NCBI GenBank assembly: GCA_947625785.1
Contig: CANQPS010000001.1
Location: forward strand, 62,001-126,000
Direction: 5' to 3'
Source: an uncultured Clostridia bacterium
Lineage (GTDB): Bacteria; Bacillota; Clostridia; Oscillospirales; Acutalibacteraceae
Length of the DNA: 64,000 nt
Of the stretch, positions 15,381-23,835 are shown in pieces. How positions within the stretch are numbered: position 1 is the first letter of the stretch; every line of letters begins with the position of its first letter. The notes beneath the pieces are model-generated. The model was not told where the DNA came from and did no database searches. It worked only from the letters and a program-made list of their open reading frames with translations. The position numbers were made by a program, and so were the translations under genes.

Positions 15381-16769
15381 ATGAGTATTGAGAGTAAAAT
15401 CGAAATGCTTGAACAATCTCGTGCGTCAATAGCCAGCACTAAGGGATATGCAAGATTACAAAAACTTTTTGATGACGGCAGCTTTGTTGAAATTGACGCA
15501 TTTGCAAAGTCAGGAAAAGTTTATGCTGAAGCAGTAGCCGGTTGTGGCACAATAGATGGTGAACCGGTTTACGCTTTTGCACAAAACAGTGAATTTGACG
15601 GCGGTGCTATGTCAAAGGCACAAGCAGCTAAAATTAAAAAGGTTTATGATTTGGCTGCTAAAACAGGAGCACCGGTAGTTGCAGTTTACGATTCAATAGG
15701 TGCTAAACTGAACGAGGGTTACGATATGCTTGCCGCATATGGCGACATTTTGAGAAATACAAATAATCTCTCTGGTGTTGTACCGCAAGTTTCTGTAATA
15801 CTTGGAACTTGTCTTGGAACAATGGCACTTATAGCATCAACAGCAGATATAGTTATTATGTCGGAAAAATCTCAGTTTGCCCTTGAAACTAATGGTAATG
15901 GCGGAGATTTAAAGAGTGCTGTTGAAGAAGGTTTATGTCACTTAACGGCAAAAGATGATGATGAGGCTATAAAAAAGGCAAGACATATTATAGGTATGCT
16001 GCCTTCAAATAACTTGGCTCTTGCACCTTTTGTAGAATATGACGCAGTAGGAAGTGCAGATGCAGAACTTCAAACTGCAATTAGTTCAATTACAAATGGT
16101 AAAGATGCTTCTAAGGAAGTTATTAAGTCCATAGTAGATGTGGACAGCTTTGTAGAATTTCAACCTGATTTTGGCAAGGAATTTACAGTAGGTTTGGCAA
16201 CAATTGGTGGAAATACCGTTGGTATAGTAGCATCTAAGGGTACGGTAGCAGACGCAAATTCTTGTTCTAAAACAGCAAGATTTATAAGGTTTTGTGATGC
16301 CTTTGCAATTCCTGTTGTTAATTTCGTTGATTCGCAAGGGTTTGAAAGTTTAATTTCAGCAACTAAGGTTGCAACGGCTTATGCAGAAGCAACAACTGCT
16401 AAGATTACAATAATTACCGGTTCAGCCTACGGAGCATTTTATGTTGCTATGGCAGGTACAGGAGCATCGGCAGATATTACACTTGCTTGGCCATCAGCAG
16501 CAATTTCGGCTTTAAATCCTACAACAGCAGTTGCATTTATGTATACAGATAAGTTAAAGGGTTCAAAAAATCCTATCGAAGACAGAAAAAAACTTGTCGC
16601 TGAATATAAAGATAAAGAATGTTGTCCGTTTATAGCTGCTGCTAACGGTTATGTTGAAGATGTAATTAATCCGTCAGAAACAAGAGATAAATTATTCAGT
16701 ATTTTAGATATGCTTTCAGGCAAGAGAGTTTCAAAATTGCCTAAGAAACACGGAAATATAAATATTTAA
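15381..16769 (+). CDS. Acyl-CoA carboxyltransferase subunit (12S/MmdA-like)
   Basis: The 462-residue product is a crotonase-fold carboxyltransferase of the propionyl-CoA carboxylase beta, MmdA and transcarboxylase 12S family. It has two homologous halves with GTCLGTMALIAS (about 142-153) and the second-half GSAYGAFYVAMAGTG and AWPSAAISALNP motifs. These enzymes move CO2 between biotin and an acyl-CoA. At 462 residues it is shorter than the usual 500-520. The next two genes encode a biotin carrier and a pyruvate/oxaloacetate carboxyltransferase, which together recall the three-part transcarboxylase. The acyl-CoA used cannot be told. Confidence 0.85.
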   Translation: MSIESKIEMLEQSRASIASTKGYARLQKLFDDGSFVEIDAFAKSGKVYAEAVAGCGTIDGEPVYAFAQNSEFDGGAMSKAQAAKIKKVYDLAAKTGAPVVAVYDSIGAKLNEGYDMLAAYGDILRNTNNLSGVVPQVSVILGTCLGTMALIASTADIVIMSEKSQFALETNGNGGDLKSAVEEGLCHLTAKDDDEAIKKARHIIGMLPSNNLALAPFVEYDAVGSADAELQTAISSITNGKDASKEVIKSIVDVDSFVEFQPDFGKEFTVGLATIGGNTVGIVASKGTVADANSCSKTARFIRFCDAFAIPVVNFVDSQGFESLISATKVATAYAEATTAKITIITGSAYGAFYVAMAGTGASADITLAWPSAAISALNPTTAVAFMYTDKLKGSKNPIEDRKKLVAEYKDKECCPFIAAANGYVEDVINPSETRDKLFSILDMLSGKRVSKLPKKHGNINI

Positions 16770-16806
16770 TAAAATTGCTGTTGATAAGCAAGGAGGATAT
16801 ATAATT

Positions 16807-17187
16807 ATGAAGAATCTTAGAATTACAGTAAATGGTGTTAGCTATGATGTTCAAGTTGAAGAAATGGGCGAGTCTTCTGCTCCTGTTGTTTCATCAGCAC
16901 CGGTTGCAGCAGCTCAAAGTGCAGCAGCTCCTGCACCTGCACCGGCTAAAAAGGCTGCTCCTGCACCGGCAGGAAGCGAAGCTATTACGGCTCCAATGCC
17001 GGGAACAATTGTTTCTGTAAATGTAACAGCAGGTAAGTCTGTTAAAAAGGGTGATGTAGTAGTAATTCTTGAAGCTATGAAAATGGAAAATGAAATTATG
17101 GCCCCAAGAGATGGTGTAGTGGCTTCTGTAAGTGTAAATAAGGGTGACAGCGTTGATTCCGGTGCTACTCTTGTTTCTCTCCAATAA
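16807..17187 (+). CDS. Biotin carboxyl carrier protein
   Basis: The 126-residue carrier has a short N-terminal beta segment, an Ala/Pro-rich flexible linker (about 23-57) and a C-terminal biotinyl domain. The motif EAMKMEN places the biotin on Lys92. It shuttles carboxyl groups between the two carboxyltransferases encoded on either side. AAGGAGGA precedes the gene, and 13 bases separate it from the next start. The length and linker match 1.3S and sodium-pump gamma/delta-type carriers. Confidence 0.93.
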   Translation: MKNLRITVNGVSYDVQVEEMGESSAPVVSSAPVAAAQSAAAPAPAPAKKAAPAPAGSEAITAPMPGTIVSVNVTAGKSVKKGDVVVILEAMKMENEIMAPRDGVVASVSVNKGDSVDSGATLVSLQ

Positions 17188-17200
17188 GGAGGACTAAATA

Positions 17201-18604
17201 ATGGCAAAGAAAAAGATTTTAGTTACAGAAACAGTTCTTCGTGATGCACACCAATCACTTATCGCAACAAGAATGTCTATAGACGATATGATGCCTATTT
17301 TGGAAAAGCTCGATAAAGTAGGATTTCATTCACTTGAATGTTGGGGCGGTGCTACATTTGATTCGTGTCTGCGTTTCTTAAACGAAGACCCTTGGGAAAG
17401 ACTTAGAACCATTCGTAAAATGTGTCCTAATACAAAACTTCAAATGTTATTTAGAGGACAAAATATGTTAGGCTATCGTCATTATGCTGATGATGTACTT
17501 GAATATTTTGTTCAGCGTTCAGTGGCAAATGGTATAGATATAATCAGAATATTTGATGCCCTTAACGATATTAAAAATCTTGAGGTCGCTATTAAGGCCG
17601 CTAAAAAAGAGGGGGCACACGCACAAGTTGCGATTTCTTATACAACAGGCCCTGTATTTACAAAAGAATACTATGTTAATTATGCTAAGAAAATTGCAGA
17701 GGCCGGAGCAGATTCTATTTGTATCAAGGATATGGCTGCATTGCTTACGCCAACAGAAACATTTGAGTTGACAAAAGCTATAAAGAAAGCCGTAAATCTT
17801 CCTTTACAATTACACACACACTATACATCCGGTCTTGCATCAATGTGTTTGCTCAGAGGTATAGATGCAGGTGCAGATATAATTGATACGGCTATGTCAC
17901 CACTTGCGCTTGGTACATCACACGCACCAACAGAATCAATGGTTGCAGCGTTAAAAGGAACAGATTATGATACAGGTCTTGACTTAGTACTCTTGAATGA
18001 AATCAGAGATTACTTTATGATATTAAGACAAAAATATATTGACAGTGGATTGCTTGACCCTAAGATGCTTGCGACAGATGCAAATGCTTTGATTTACCAA
18101 GTGCCGGGCGGTATGCTTTCAAACCTCTTGTCACAATTAAAGCAGGCAGGTAAGGCTGATAAACTTCAAGAAGTTCTTAATGAAGTTCCAAAAGTTCGTA
18201 AAGATGCAGGTTATCCGCCGCTTGTTACACCTACATCGCAAATTGTTGGTACACAAGCCGTATTTAATGTAATAACAGGCGAGAGATATAAAATGTGTAC
18301 AAATGAATTTAAGGGACTTGTAGGCGGTAAATATGGTACTACTCCAATTCCTGTTGACCCTGAATTCAGGAAAAAAATAATAGGTGACGAACCACCGGTT
18401 GAATGTCGTCCGGCTGATTTGCTTGAACCGGAACTTGAAAAACTCCGTTCAGAAGTTGCAGAATGGTTAGAGCAAGAAGAAGATGTACTGTCTTATGCTC
18501 AATTCCCTAAGGTTGCGATTGATTTCTTTAAAAAGCGTCGTGACGCAAAATACGGTGTTGACGGTAAACACGCTGATGCAGAGAAAAATATTCATCCCGT
18601 TTGA
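17201..18604 (+). CDS. Pyruvate/oxaloacetate carboxyltransferase (5S / OadA-like)
   Basis: The 467-residue TIM-barrel protein starts with ETVLRDAHQSLIATR, carries the CIKDM motif with the catalytic Lys, and the metal-binding LHTHYTSG. This is the carboxyltransferase domain of pyruvate carboxylase, oxaloacetate decarboxylase alpha and transcarboxylase 5S, which moves CO2 between oxaloacetate/pyruvate and biotin. It has no fused biotinyl domain; the carrier is the separate gene upstream. No membrane sodium-pump beta subunit or biotin carboxylase is in this window, so soluble transcarboxylation is the simplest reading. Confidence 0.9.
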   Translation: MAKKKILVTETVLRDAHQSLIATRMSIDDMMPILEKLDKVGFHSLECWGGATFDSCLRFLNEDPWERLRTIRKMCPNTKLQMLFRGQNMLGYRHYADDVLEYFVQRSVANGIDIIRIFDALNDIKNLEVAIKAAKKEGAHAQVAISYTTGPVFTKEYYVNYAKKIAEAGADSICIKDMAALLTPTETFELTKAIKKAVNLPLQLHTHYTSGLASMCLLRGIDAGADIIDTAMSPLALGTSHAPTESMVAALKGTDYDTGLDLVLLNEIRDYFMILRQKYIDSGLLDPKMLATDANALIYQVPGGMLSNLLSQLKQAGKADKLQEVLNEVPKVRKDAGYPPLVTPTSQIVGTQAVFNVITGERYKMCTNEFKGLVGGKYGTTPIPVDPEFRKKIIGDEPPVECRPADLLEPELEKLRSEVAEWLEQEEDVLSYAQFPKVAIDFFKKRRDAKYGVDGKHADAEKNIHPV

Positions 18605-18621
18605 TTATAAATAATACTATT

Positions 18622-18661
18622 AAATCCTTATACGATTTAAAGTCGTATAGGGATTTTTTTG
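18622..18661 (+). terminator. terminator after the carboxyltransferase operon
   Basis: Arms AAATCCTTATACGA (18622-18635) and TCGTATAGGGATTT (18643-18656) with one mismatch, followed by seven Ts. Confidence 0.9.
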
Positions 18662-18691
18662 TTTGATATTGTAAATATTTTGTTAAGAGTA

Positions 18692-18720
18692 TTGACTTAG
18701 GATTTATTTCAAGTTATATA
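18692..18720 (+). promoter_or_regulatory. promoter of the cupin gene
   Basis: TTGACT (18692-18697), a 17-base spacer and TATATA (18715-18720). An overlapping TATAAT lies at 18717-18722. Confidence 0.6.
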
Positions 18721-18761
18721 ATAATATTAACAAAATAAAATTTATTTGGAGGTTAAATATT

Positions 18762-19196
18762 ATGAAAATTACAGATAAACAAGAATTTGAAAAGCAAAAT
18801 ATATTTGGTACAGGAAATCCCAATGCGGCATTTGCACAATATTTTATAGGAAATTCATTTTTAAATCCATTAACAGAAATAAATAAATCACCTATATTTT
18901 TAGCAAATTTGACATTTGAACCGAAATGTCGAAATAATTGGCATATACATCATTCAACGAGCGGCGGAGGTCAAATACTTGTTTGTGTGGCAGGCAGCGG
19001 TTGGTATCAGGAGGAGGGAAAAGATGCTGTAAGTCTTGAACCGGGTTCAGTTATTGTAATTCCGGCAAATGTAAAGCATTGGCACGGTGCAAAGGCAGAT
19101 AGTTGGTTTAGTCATATAGCCATTGAAGTTCCGGGGGAAAACTGTTCAAACGAATGGTTAGAGGCTGTTTCAGACGAATATTATAGCAAGCTATAA
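18762..19196 (+). CDS. Cupin-domain protein
   Basis: The 144-residue single-cupin protein shows the two cupin motifs: WHIHHSTSGGGQ (about residues 67-78) with paired histidines, and PANVKHWHGA (about 106-115). The metal site is therefore intact. Proteins of this type are often annotated with carboxymuconolactone decarboxylase or quercetinase relatives, but the substrate cannot be inferred. It is a single-gene unit with GGAGGTT before ATG. Confidence 0.82.
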   Translation: MKITDKQEFEKQNIFGTGNPNAAFAQYFIGNSFLNPLTEINKSPIFLANLTFEPKCRNNWHIHHSTSGGGQILVCVAGSGWYQEEGKDAVSLEPGSVIVIPANVKHWHGAKADSWFSHIAIEVPGENCSNEWLEAVSDEYYSKL

Positions 19197-19497
19197 TATT
19201 TCAAGTCAAGAATTTGAAGATATTTGTAAAAGCTATCCGTAATATTACCAATGAAATAATCAATTTTCGGGTAATTATTAGATGACTTTTGACAGTAAAA
19301 TGAAAATATTTTTAATAAAATTTGTAACAGGTGACTTTATTTTCTAAATAAGCATAATATTTAATAGCTCTTGTGGTAAAATCAAATTAGTTTACGCTAT
19401 TTTATATAGTATGAGAAAACAGCGTAATTTATATAAAATATCCATACACCGTTTAAGATGCGTGGATTTTAATAAATATTTTGGAGGATAATTTGTT
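19197..19497 (+). promoter_or_regulatory. serC upstream region
   Basis: The gap has no gene. An extended -10 element TGTGGTAAAAT (TAAAAT at 19377-19382) probably starts serC; no good -35 is seen. The transcript would begin with a stem-loop (19392-19427) and then a weaker one (19439-19468). The T-box core sequence is absent. Confidence 0.5.
19392..19427 (+). other. 5' leader stem-loop of serC
   Basis: Arms TTACGCTATTTT and AAAACAGCGTAA pair at 11 of 12 positions and begin 10 bases after the -10 box. Confidence 0.55.
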
Positions 19498-20583
19498 ATG
19501 AAGCGTGTTTATAATTTTTCAGCCGGTCCATCTATGTTACCGGAGTCGGTTTTAAAAAGAGCTGCTGACGAAATGTTAGATTACAACGGCAGTGGTCAAT
19601 CTGTAATGGAAATGTCCCACCGTTCAAAAGTATATGATGAGATTATTAAAGATGCTGAAAAACTTCTTAGAGAAGTTATGAATATTCCTGATAATTATAA
19701 GGTTCTTTTCTTGCAGGGCGGTGCATCAACACAATTTGCTATGATACCTTTAAACCTTATGAATAAATCACATAAGGCGGATTATGTTCTTACAGGTCAG
19801 TGGGCTACAAAGGCTTATAAAGAGGCTGCAAGATACGGTGAAGTTAATGTTGTGGCATCATCAAAGGATAAAACTTTTTCATATATTCCAAAGCTTGATA
19901 AGTCAACATTTACAAAAGATGCGGATTATTTCCATATCTGTATGAATAATACAATTTATGGTACAGTATATCACGAATTACCGGATACAGGTGATGTTCC
20001 GCTCGTAGCTGATGTATCCTCCTGCATACTTTCAAAACCTATTGATGTATCAAAATTTGGCGTGCTTTATGCGGGTGCACAAAAAAATATGGCACCAGCC
20101 GGTTTAACTGTTGTTATTATTCGTGAGGATTTAATAGGCAACGCAATGGATATTACACCTACTATGCTGAACTATCAAACACACGCCGATAATGATTCAA
20201 TGTTCAATACACCTCCTTGCTATACAATTTATATAGCTAAATTGGTTCTTGAATGGATTAAAAATGAAGTTGGCGGCCTTGAAAAAATGCAGGAAATTAA
20301 TGAGAAAAAAGCAGCTATACTTTATAATTTCCTTGATAATTCAAAAATGTTCAAAGGAACGGTAGTACCGGAGGACCGTTCAATTATGAATGTACCTTTT
20401 GTTACAGGTAATGATGAGCTTGACACTAAATTCGTCAAAGAGGCAACAGCAGCAGGTTTTGTTAATATTAAAGGACATCGTTCTGTCGGCGGTATGCGTG
20501 CATCAATTTATAACGCTATGCCTATTGAAGGTGTAGAGGCTCTTGTTAAATTTATGGGCGAATTTGAGGCTCAAAACAGCTAA
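19498..20583 (+). CDS. serC: Phosphoserine aminotransferase
   Basis: The 361-residue PLP enzyme turns 3-phosphohydroxypyruvate and glutamate into phosphoserine, the second step of serine synthesis. It begins with the family start YNFSAGPSMLPESVL, shows LQGGASTQFAMIP and the PLP-lysine segment YAGAQKNMAPAGLT. Its length matches the family. GGAGG lies 8 bases before ATG. serA follows after a weak stem-loop, so the two are probably co-transcribed with partial attenuation. A serB-type phosphatase is not in the window. Confidence 0.97.
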   Translation: MKRVYNFSAGPSMLPESVLKRAADEMLDYNGSGQSVMEMSHRSKVYDEIIKDAEKLLREVMNIPDNYKVLFLQGGASTQFAMIPLNLMNKSHKADYVLTGQWATKAYKEAARYGEVNVVASSKDKTFSYIPKLDKSTFTKDADYFHICMNNTIYGTVYHELPDTGDVPLVADVSSCILSKPIDVSKFGVLYAGAQKNMAPAGLTVVIIREDLIGNAMDITPTMLNYQTHADNDSMFNTPPCYTIYIAKLVLEWIKNEVGGLEKMQEINEKKAAILYNFLDNSKMFKGTVVPEDRSIMNVPFVTGNDELDTKFVKEATAAGFVNIKGHRSVGGMRASIYNAMPIEGVEALVKFMGEFEAQNS

Positions 20584-20593
20584 CAAAATACAT

Positions 20594-20624
20594 AAAATCA
20601 CCTTTTTGTAACAGATGATTTTTT
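20594..20624 (+). terminator. weak terminator-like hairpin between serC and serA
   Basis: AAAATCA (20594-20600) pairs with TGATTTT (20616-20622), continuing into a T-run. The stem is short, so partial read-through is expected. Confidence 0.4.
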
Positions 20625-20655
20625 GAAGATAAATAAAGAAGGGTTGAAATTTAAT

Positions 20656-21810
20656 ATGTATAATATTTTAACATTAAATAAGATTTCAAACACAGGTTTA
20701 AAATTATTCAGTGATGAGTATGTTTGCAGTGATAATTGCGAAAATCCTGAAGCGGTGCTTGTTCGTTCAGCATCAATGCACGAAATGGAAATGCCAAAAA
20801 GTTTACTTGCAATCGCAAGGGCGGGTGCCGGTGTAAATAATATTCCGCTTGATAAATGCAGCGAAGAAGGTATCGTTGTATTTAATACACCGGGTGCAAA
20901 TGCAAATGCTGTTAAGGAACTTGTTATAGCAGGTATGCTTTTAAGTTCAAGAAAAATTGTGGACGGCATAGAATGGACTAAAACTTTAAAAGGCAACGGC
21001 AGTGCAGTTGGAAAAATGGTTGAAAAGGGTAAAAGTGCATTTGCCGGTCCTGAAATTATGGGCAAAAAAATTGGTGTAATCGGTTTGGGTGCAATAGGTG
21101 TTCTTGTGGCAAATGCAGCACTGTCACTTGGAATGGAAGTTTATGGTTATGACCCATATATTTCTGTAAAGGGTGCGTGGGGCTTATCATCATCAGTTCA
21201 ACACGCATTATCACTCGATACAATATTCGCAAATTGCGATTATATTACAATACACGTTCCTCTTACAAACGATACAAAAGAGGTTATATGCGAAGCTAAT
21301 ATTGCTAAGATGAAAGACGGCGTTCGTATTCTCAATTTCGCAAGAGCAGAACTTGTAAATTCAAATGATATTATAAAGGCTATCGCAGATAAAAAGATAT
21401 CAGCTTATGTTACTGATTTTGCGACAGATGATATTATAGGAGTAGATGGTATAACAATATTGCCTCATCTTGGTGCATCAACACCTGAATCAGAAGATAA
21501 TTGTGCTAAAATGGCTGTACAGGAAGTAAGAGAATATCTTGAGAATGGTAATATCGTAAATTCGGTAAATATGCCGGCAGTATCTATGGATAGAACGGGC
21601 GATATAAGAGTTTGTGTAATTCATAAGAATGTACCAAATGTTATAAGTCAAATTTCTTCAAAGATTTCAGAAACAGGCTCAAATATAGAGAATATGCAAA
21701 GTAAGTCAAGAGGAGATTATGCTTATTCAATATTTGATGTTAAAGGAAACGCAGATGTTACAACTGCTGTAAGTGAAATTTCAGATGTAATAAGAGTAAG
21801 AGTTATTTAA
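20656..21810 (+). CDS. serA: D-3-phosphoglycerate dehydrogenase
   Basis: The 384-residue NAD enzyme makes 3-phosphohydroxypyruvate, the first committed step to serine. The NAD-binding motif GVIGLGAIGVLVANAA lies near residues 143-158, and a C-terminal ACT domain starts near residue 315 (RVCVIHKNVPNVISQI), which may give serine feedback control. It is the short form without the long intervening domain. I chose ATG 20656; an in-frame TTG at 20623 lies in the preceding hairpin. Confidence 0.93.
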   Translation: MYNILTLNKISNTGLKLFSDEYVCSDNCENPEAVLVRSASMHEMEMPKSLLAIARAGAGVNNIPLDKCSEEGIVVFNTPGANANAVKELVIAGMLLSSRKIVDGIEWTKTLKGNGSAVGKMVEKGKSAFAGPEIMGKKIGVIGLGAIGVLVANAALSLGMEVYGYDPYISVKGAWGLSSSVQHALSLDTIFANCDYITIHVPLTNDTKEVICEANIAKMKDGVRILNFARAELVNSNDIIKAIADKKISAYVTDFATDDIIGVDGITILPHLGASTPESEDNCAKMAVQEVREYLENGNIVNSVNMPAVSMDRTGDIRVCVIHKNVPNVISQISSKISETGSNIENMQSKSRGDYAYSIFDVKGNADVTTAVSEISDVIRVRVI

Positions 21811-21828
21811 TAATAACTTGAAAAAATT

Positions 21829-21869
21829 GGGCTAAATTCTATTGATTTAGAATTTAGCTCTATTTTTTT
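21829..21869 (+). terminator. terminator after serA
   Basis: Arms GCTAAATTCTA and TAGAATTTAGC (21831-21841 with 21848-21858), then a run of seven Ts. Confidence 0.9.
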
Positions 21870-21914
21870 AGATAAAAATACACCATTTTAGCCACTTCCA
21901 AAAATATTATTATA

Positions 21915-21943
21915 TTGACAATGCAACTTTATTATAGTATTAT
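21915..21943 (+). promoter_or_regulatory. promoter of hisZGD
   Basis: TTGACA (21915-21920), a 17-base spacer and TATTAT (21938-21943), 31 bases before the hisZ start. Confidence 0.78.
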
Positions 21944-21974
21944 GTTAATATATTAAAGTGTAAGAGAGGTTTTT

Positions 21975-23168
21975 ATGAAGAAATTTTTTAAGATTACCCC
22001 GGAAGGTACAAAAGATTTACTGTTGGAGGAATGTAAAACTAACAGAGTTGTAAATAATATTCTTTTAGAAGAATTTCGCTCAAAGGGTTATCACGAAGTT
22101 ATGACACCCGGTATAGAGTATTATGATTTATTCTCATTTCAACATATAGGGATACCACAAGAAAGTATGTATAAGTTGACGGACAATAAAGGCAGATTAA
22201 TGGTAATAAGACCTGATACAACATTACCGATAGCAAGAATGGTAGCTACAAGACTGCAAAAAGAATTAACACCAATTAAGCTATCATACAGCCAAAGAGT
22301 ATATCGCTGTCACCCAAGTTTAACGGGTAAAAGCAGTGAGGTTACCCAAGCCGGAATAGAATTGATAGGTGCAAGCGGAAAAAGAGCAGATTTGGAGGTT
22401 ATTACAACAGCTATCGAGGCACTTGGAAGATGTGTGCCTGATTTTAGAATAGAAATCGGTCACGCAGGATTTTTCAAAGCTATTGCCGAACAGCTGCCCG
22501 TTGATGACAGTGTTCGAGAGGATATACGATTATACATAGAAGCAAAAAATTATACAGCATTAAATACACTTTTGGACAGCTTAGAGCAGACAAAAGCAGT
22601 AGAAACTATGAGAAAATTACCAAGACTTTTTGGCGGTGAAGAAGTTTTTGATATAGCAATGGAACTTTTTGATATTCCTTATGCGATAGAAAAACTTGAA
22701 TACTTAAAAGATATATATCATTCATTAAGCACTTTAAATTTAGGCAACAGACTAATTGTTGATTTAGGTCTTGTACAAAGAAATGATTATTATACAGATA
22801 TAGTTTTCAGCGGATATGTGGAGGGCTCAGGCGAAGCAGTTCTTATTGGCGGAAGATATGACCGCCTGTATGAATGTTTTGGTTCTGATATGGCATCAAG
22901 CGGTTTTGGAATTAATGTTGATGCTATTACAAAAGTTATTATGGATAGAGGAAATACCAAAAAAATAAAATCGGTTGATATACTTGTACACGCTGACGAT
23001 GGCTATGAAATGAAAGCACTTGAATATGTTTCAAGTTTTAAAGGTACGGATATAACTTGTGAAAACAGTGTATTTTCAAAAAGAGATGATGCTATAAGAT
23101 ATGCTAAAAATAAAGGCGTATCTAAAATCATATTTATAAATGAAAATACAGAAGAACTATCTTTATAA
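21975..23168 (+). CDS. hisZ: ATP phosphoribosyltransferase regulatory subunit HisZ
   Basis: The 397-residue protein is a class II aminoacyl-tRNA synthetase fold homologous to histidyl-tRNA synthetase (TPEGTKDLLLEE, VIRPDTTLPIARM, QAGIELIGA). It is followed at once by a short-form hisG, which needs HisZ for activity and for histidine feedback. This context and the shorter length distinguish it from HisS. The C-terminal part is a reduced anticodon-binding-like domain. Confidence 0.93.
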   Translation: MKKFFKITPEGTKDLLLEECKTNRVVNNILLEEFRSKGYHEVMTPGIEYYDLFSFQHIGIPQESMYKLTDNKGRLMVIRPDTTLPIARMVATRLQKELTPIKLSYSQRVYRCHPSLTGKSSEVTQAGIELIGASGKRADLEVITTAIEALGRCVPDFRIEIGHAGFFKAIAEQLPVDDSVREDIRLYIEAKNYTALNTLLDSLEQTKAVETMRKLPRLFGGEEVFDIAMELFDIPYAIEKLEYLKDIYHSLSTLNLGNRLIVDLGLVQRNDYYTDIVFSGYVEGSGEAVLIGGRYDRLYECFGSDMASSGFGINVDAITKVIMDRGNTKKIKSVDILVHADDGYEMKALEYVSSFKGTDITCENSVFSKRDDAIRYAKNKGVSKIIFINENTEELSL

Positions 23169-23196
23169 TTTAATAATATAGCAAAGGAATATATAT

Positions 23197-23826
23197 ATGA
23201 AACCATTAAGAATAGCCTTAACTAAGGGCAGGCTTGAAAAAGATACAATAGCCTTGCTTGAAAAAGCAGGTTTTGACTGCACAGCAGTTAAAGAAAAAGG
23301 AAGAAAATTGATTTTGCCAATCGGCAACGGTGAAATAGAGGTCGTACTTGCAAAGGCAGCAGATGTAATTACTTATGTGGAATACGGTGTTTGCGATTTG
23401 GGGGTTGTGGGTAAAGATACAATACTTGAAAATGGGACAAGTTTTTTTGAGATAATGGATTTAGGTTTTGGAAAGTGCAAATTTGCACTTGCAGCTAAAA
23501 AAGGAACAGATTTTTTTGCGGGACATCACGCAAAAACAATCGCAACAAAATATCCTAATGTTGCACGCACATTCTTTGAAAGCAAAAATATGGATATAAG
23601 AATTATAAAAATAGAGGGTTCAGTTGAATTAGCTCCATTATTAGAGCTTTCTGATGGTATTGTAGACATAGTTGAAACGGGTACAACATTGAAAGAAAAT
23701 GGTCTTGAAGTTATTGAAAATATTGTAAATATTTCTGCAAGACTTATAGCAAATACGGCAAGTTTAAAGTTACGAAAAAAAGAAATTGAGGAACTTGCCG
23801 ATAAAATGGAAAAAGCAAAGGAGTAA
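23197..23826 (+). CDS. hisG: ATP phosphoribosyltransferase, short form
   Basis: The 209-residue catalytic subunit joins ATP and PRPP in the first step of histidine synthesis. It has the short-form start IALTKGRLEKDTIALLEKAG and the PRPP-binding segment DGIVDIVETGTTLKENGL. It lacks the C-terminal regulatory domain of long HisG, consistent with hisZ upstream. hisD starts 9 bases after its stop. Confidence 0.96.
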   Translation: MKPLRIALTKGRLEKDTIALLEKAGFDCTAVKEKGRKLILPIGNGEIEVVLAKAADVITYVEYGVCDLGVVGKDTILENGTSFFEIMDLGFGKCKFALAAKKGTDFFAGHHAKTIATKYPNVARTFFESKNMDIRIIKIEGSVELAPLLELSDGIVDIVETGTTLKENGLEVIENIVNISARLIANTASLKLRKKEIEELADKMEKAKE

Positions 23827-23835
23827 TAATTTATT

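Noticed and set aside
16894-17207. Antisense frames of about 96 codons over the biotin carrier
   Set aside because: They mirror the Ala/Pro-rich linker and biotinyl domain; the sense gene is certain and the antisense frames have no ribosome site.
15381-18604. Sodium-pumping oxaloacetate decarboxylase operon
   Set aside because: No membrane beta or gamma subunit is encoded here and the first gene is an acyl-CoA carboxyltransferase; it cannot be excluded that a pump lies elsewhere.
19377-19497. T-box or serine riboswitch before serC
   Set aside because: Two hairpins exist, but the conserved T-box core and a paired terminator with long T-run are missing.
21975-23168. Histidyl-tRNA synthetase
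   Set aside because: The gene is shorter, its C-terminal domain is reduced, and it precedes a short-form hisG, which fits HisZ.
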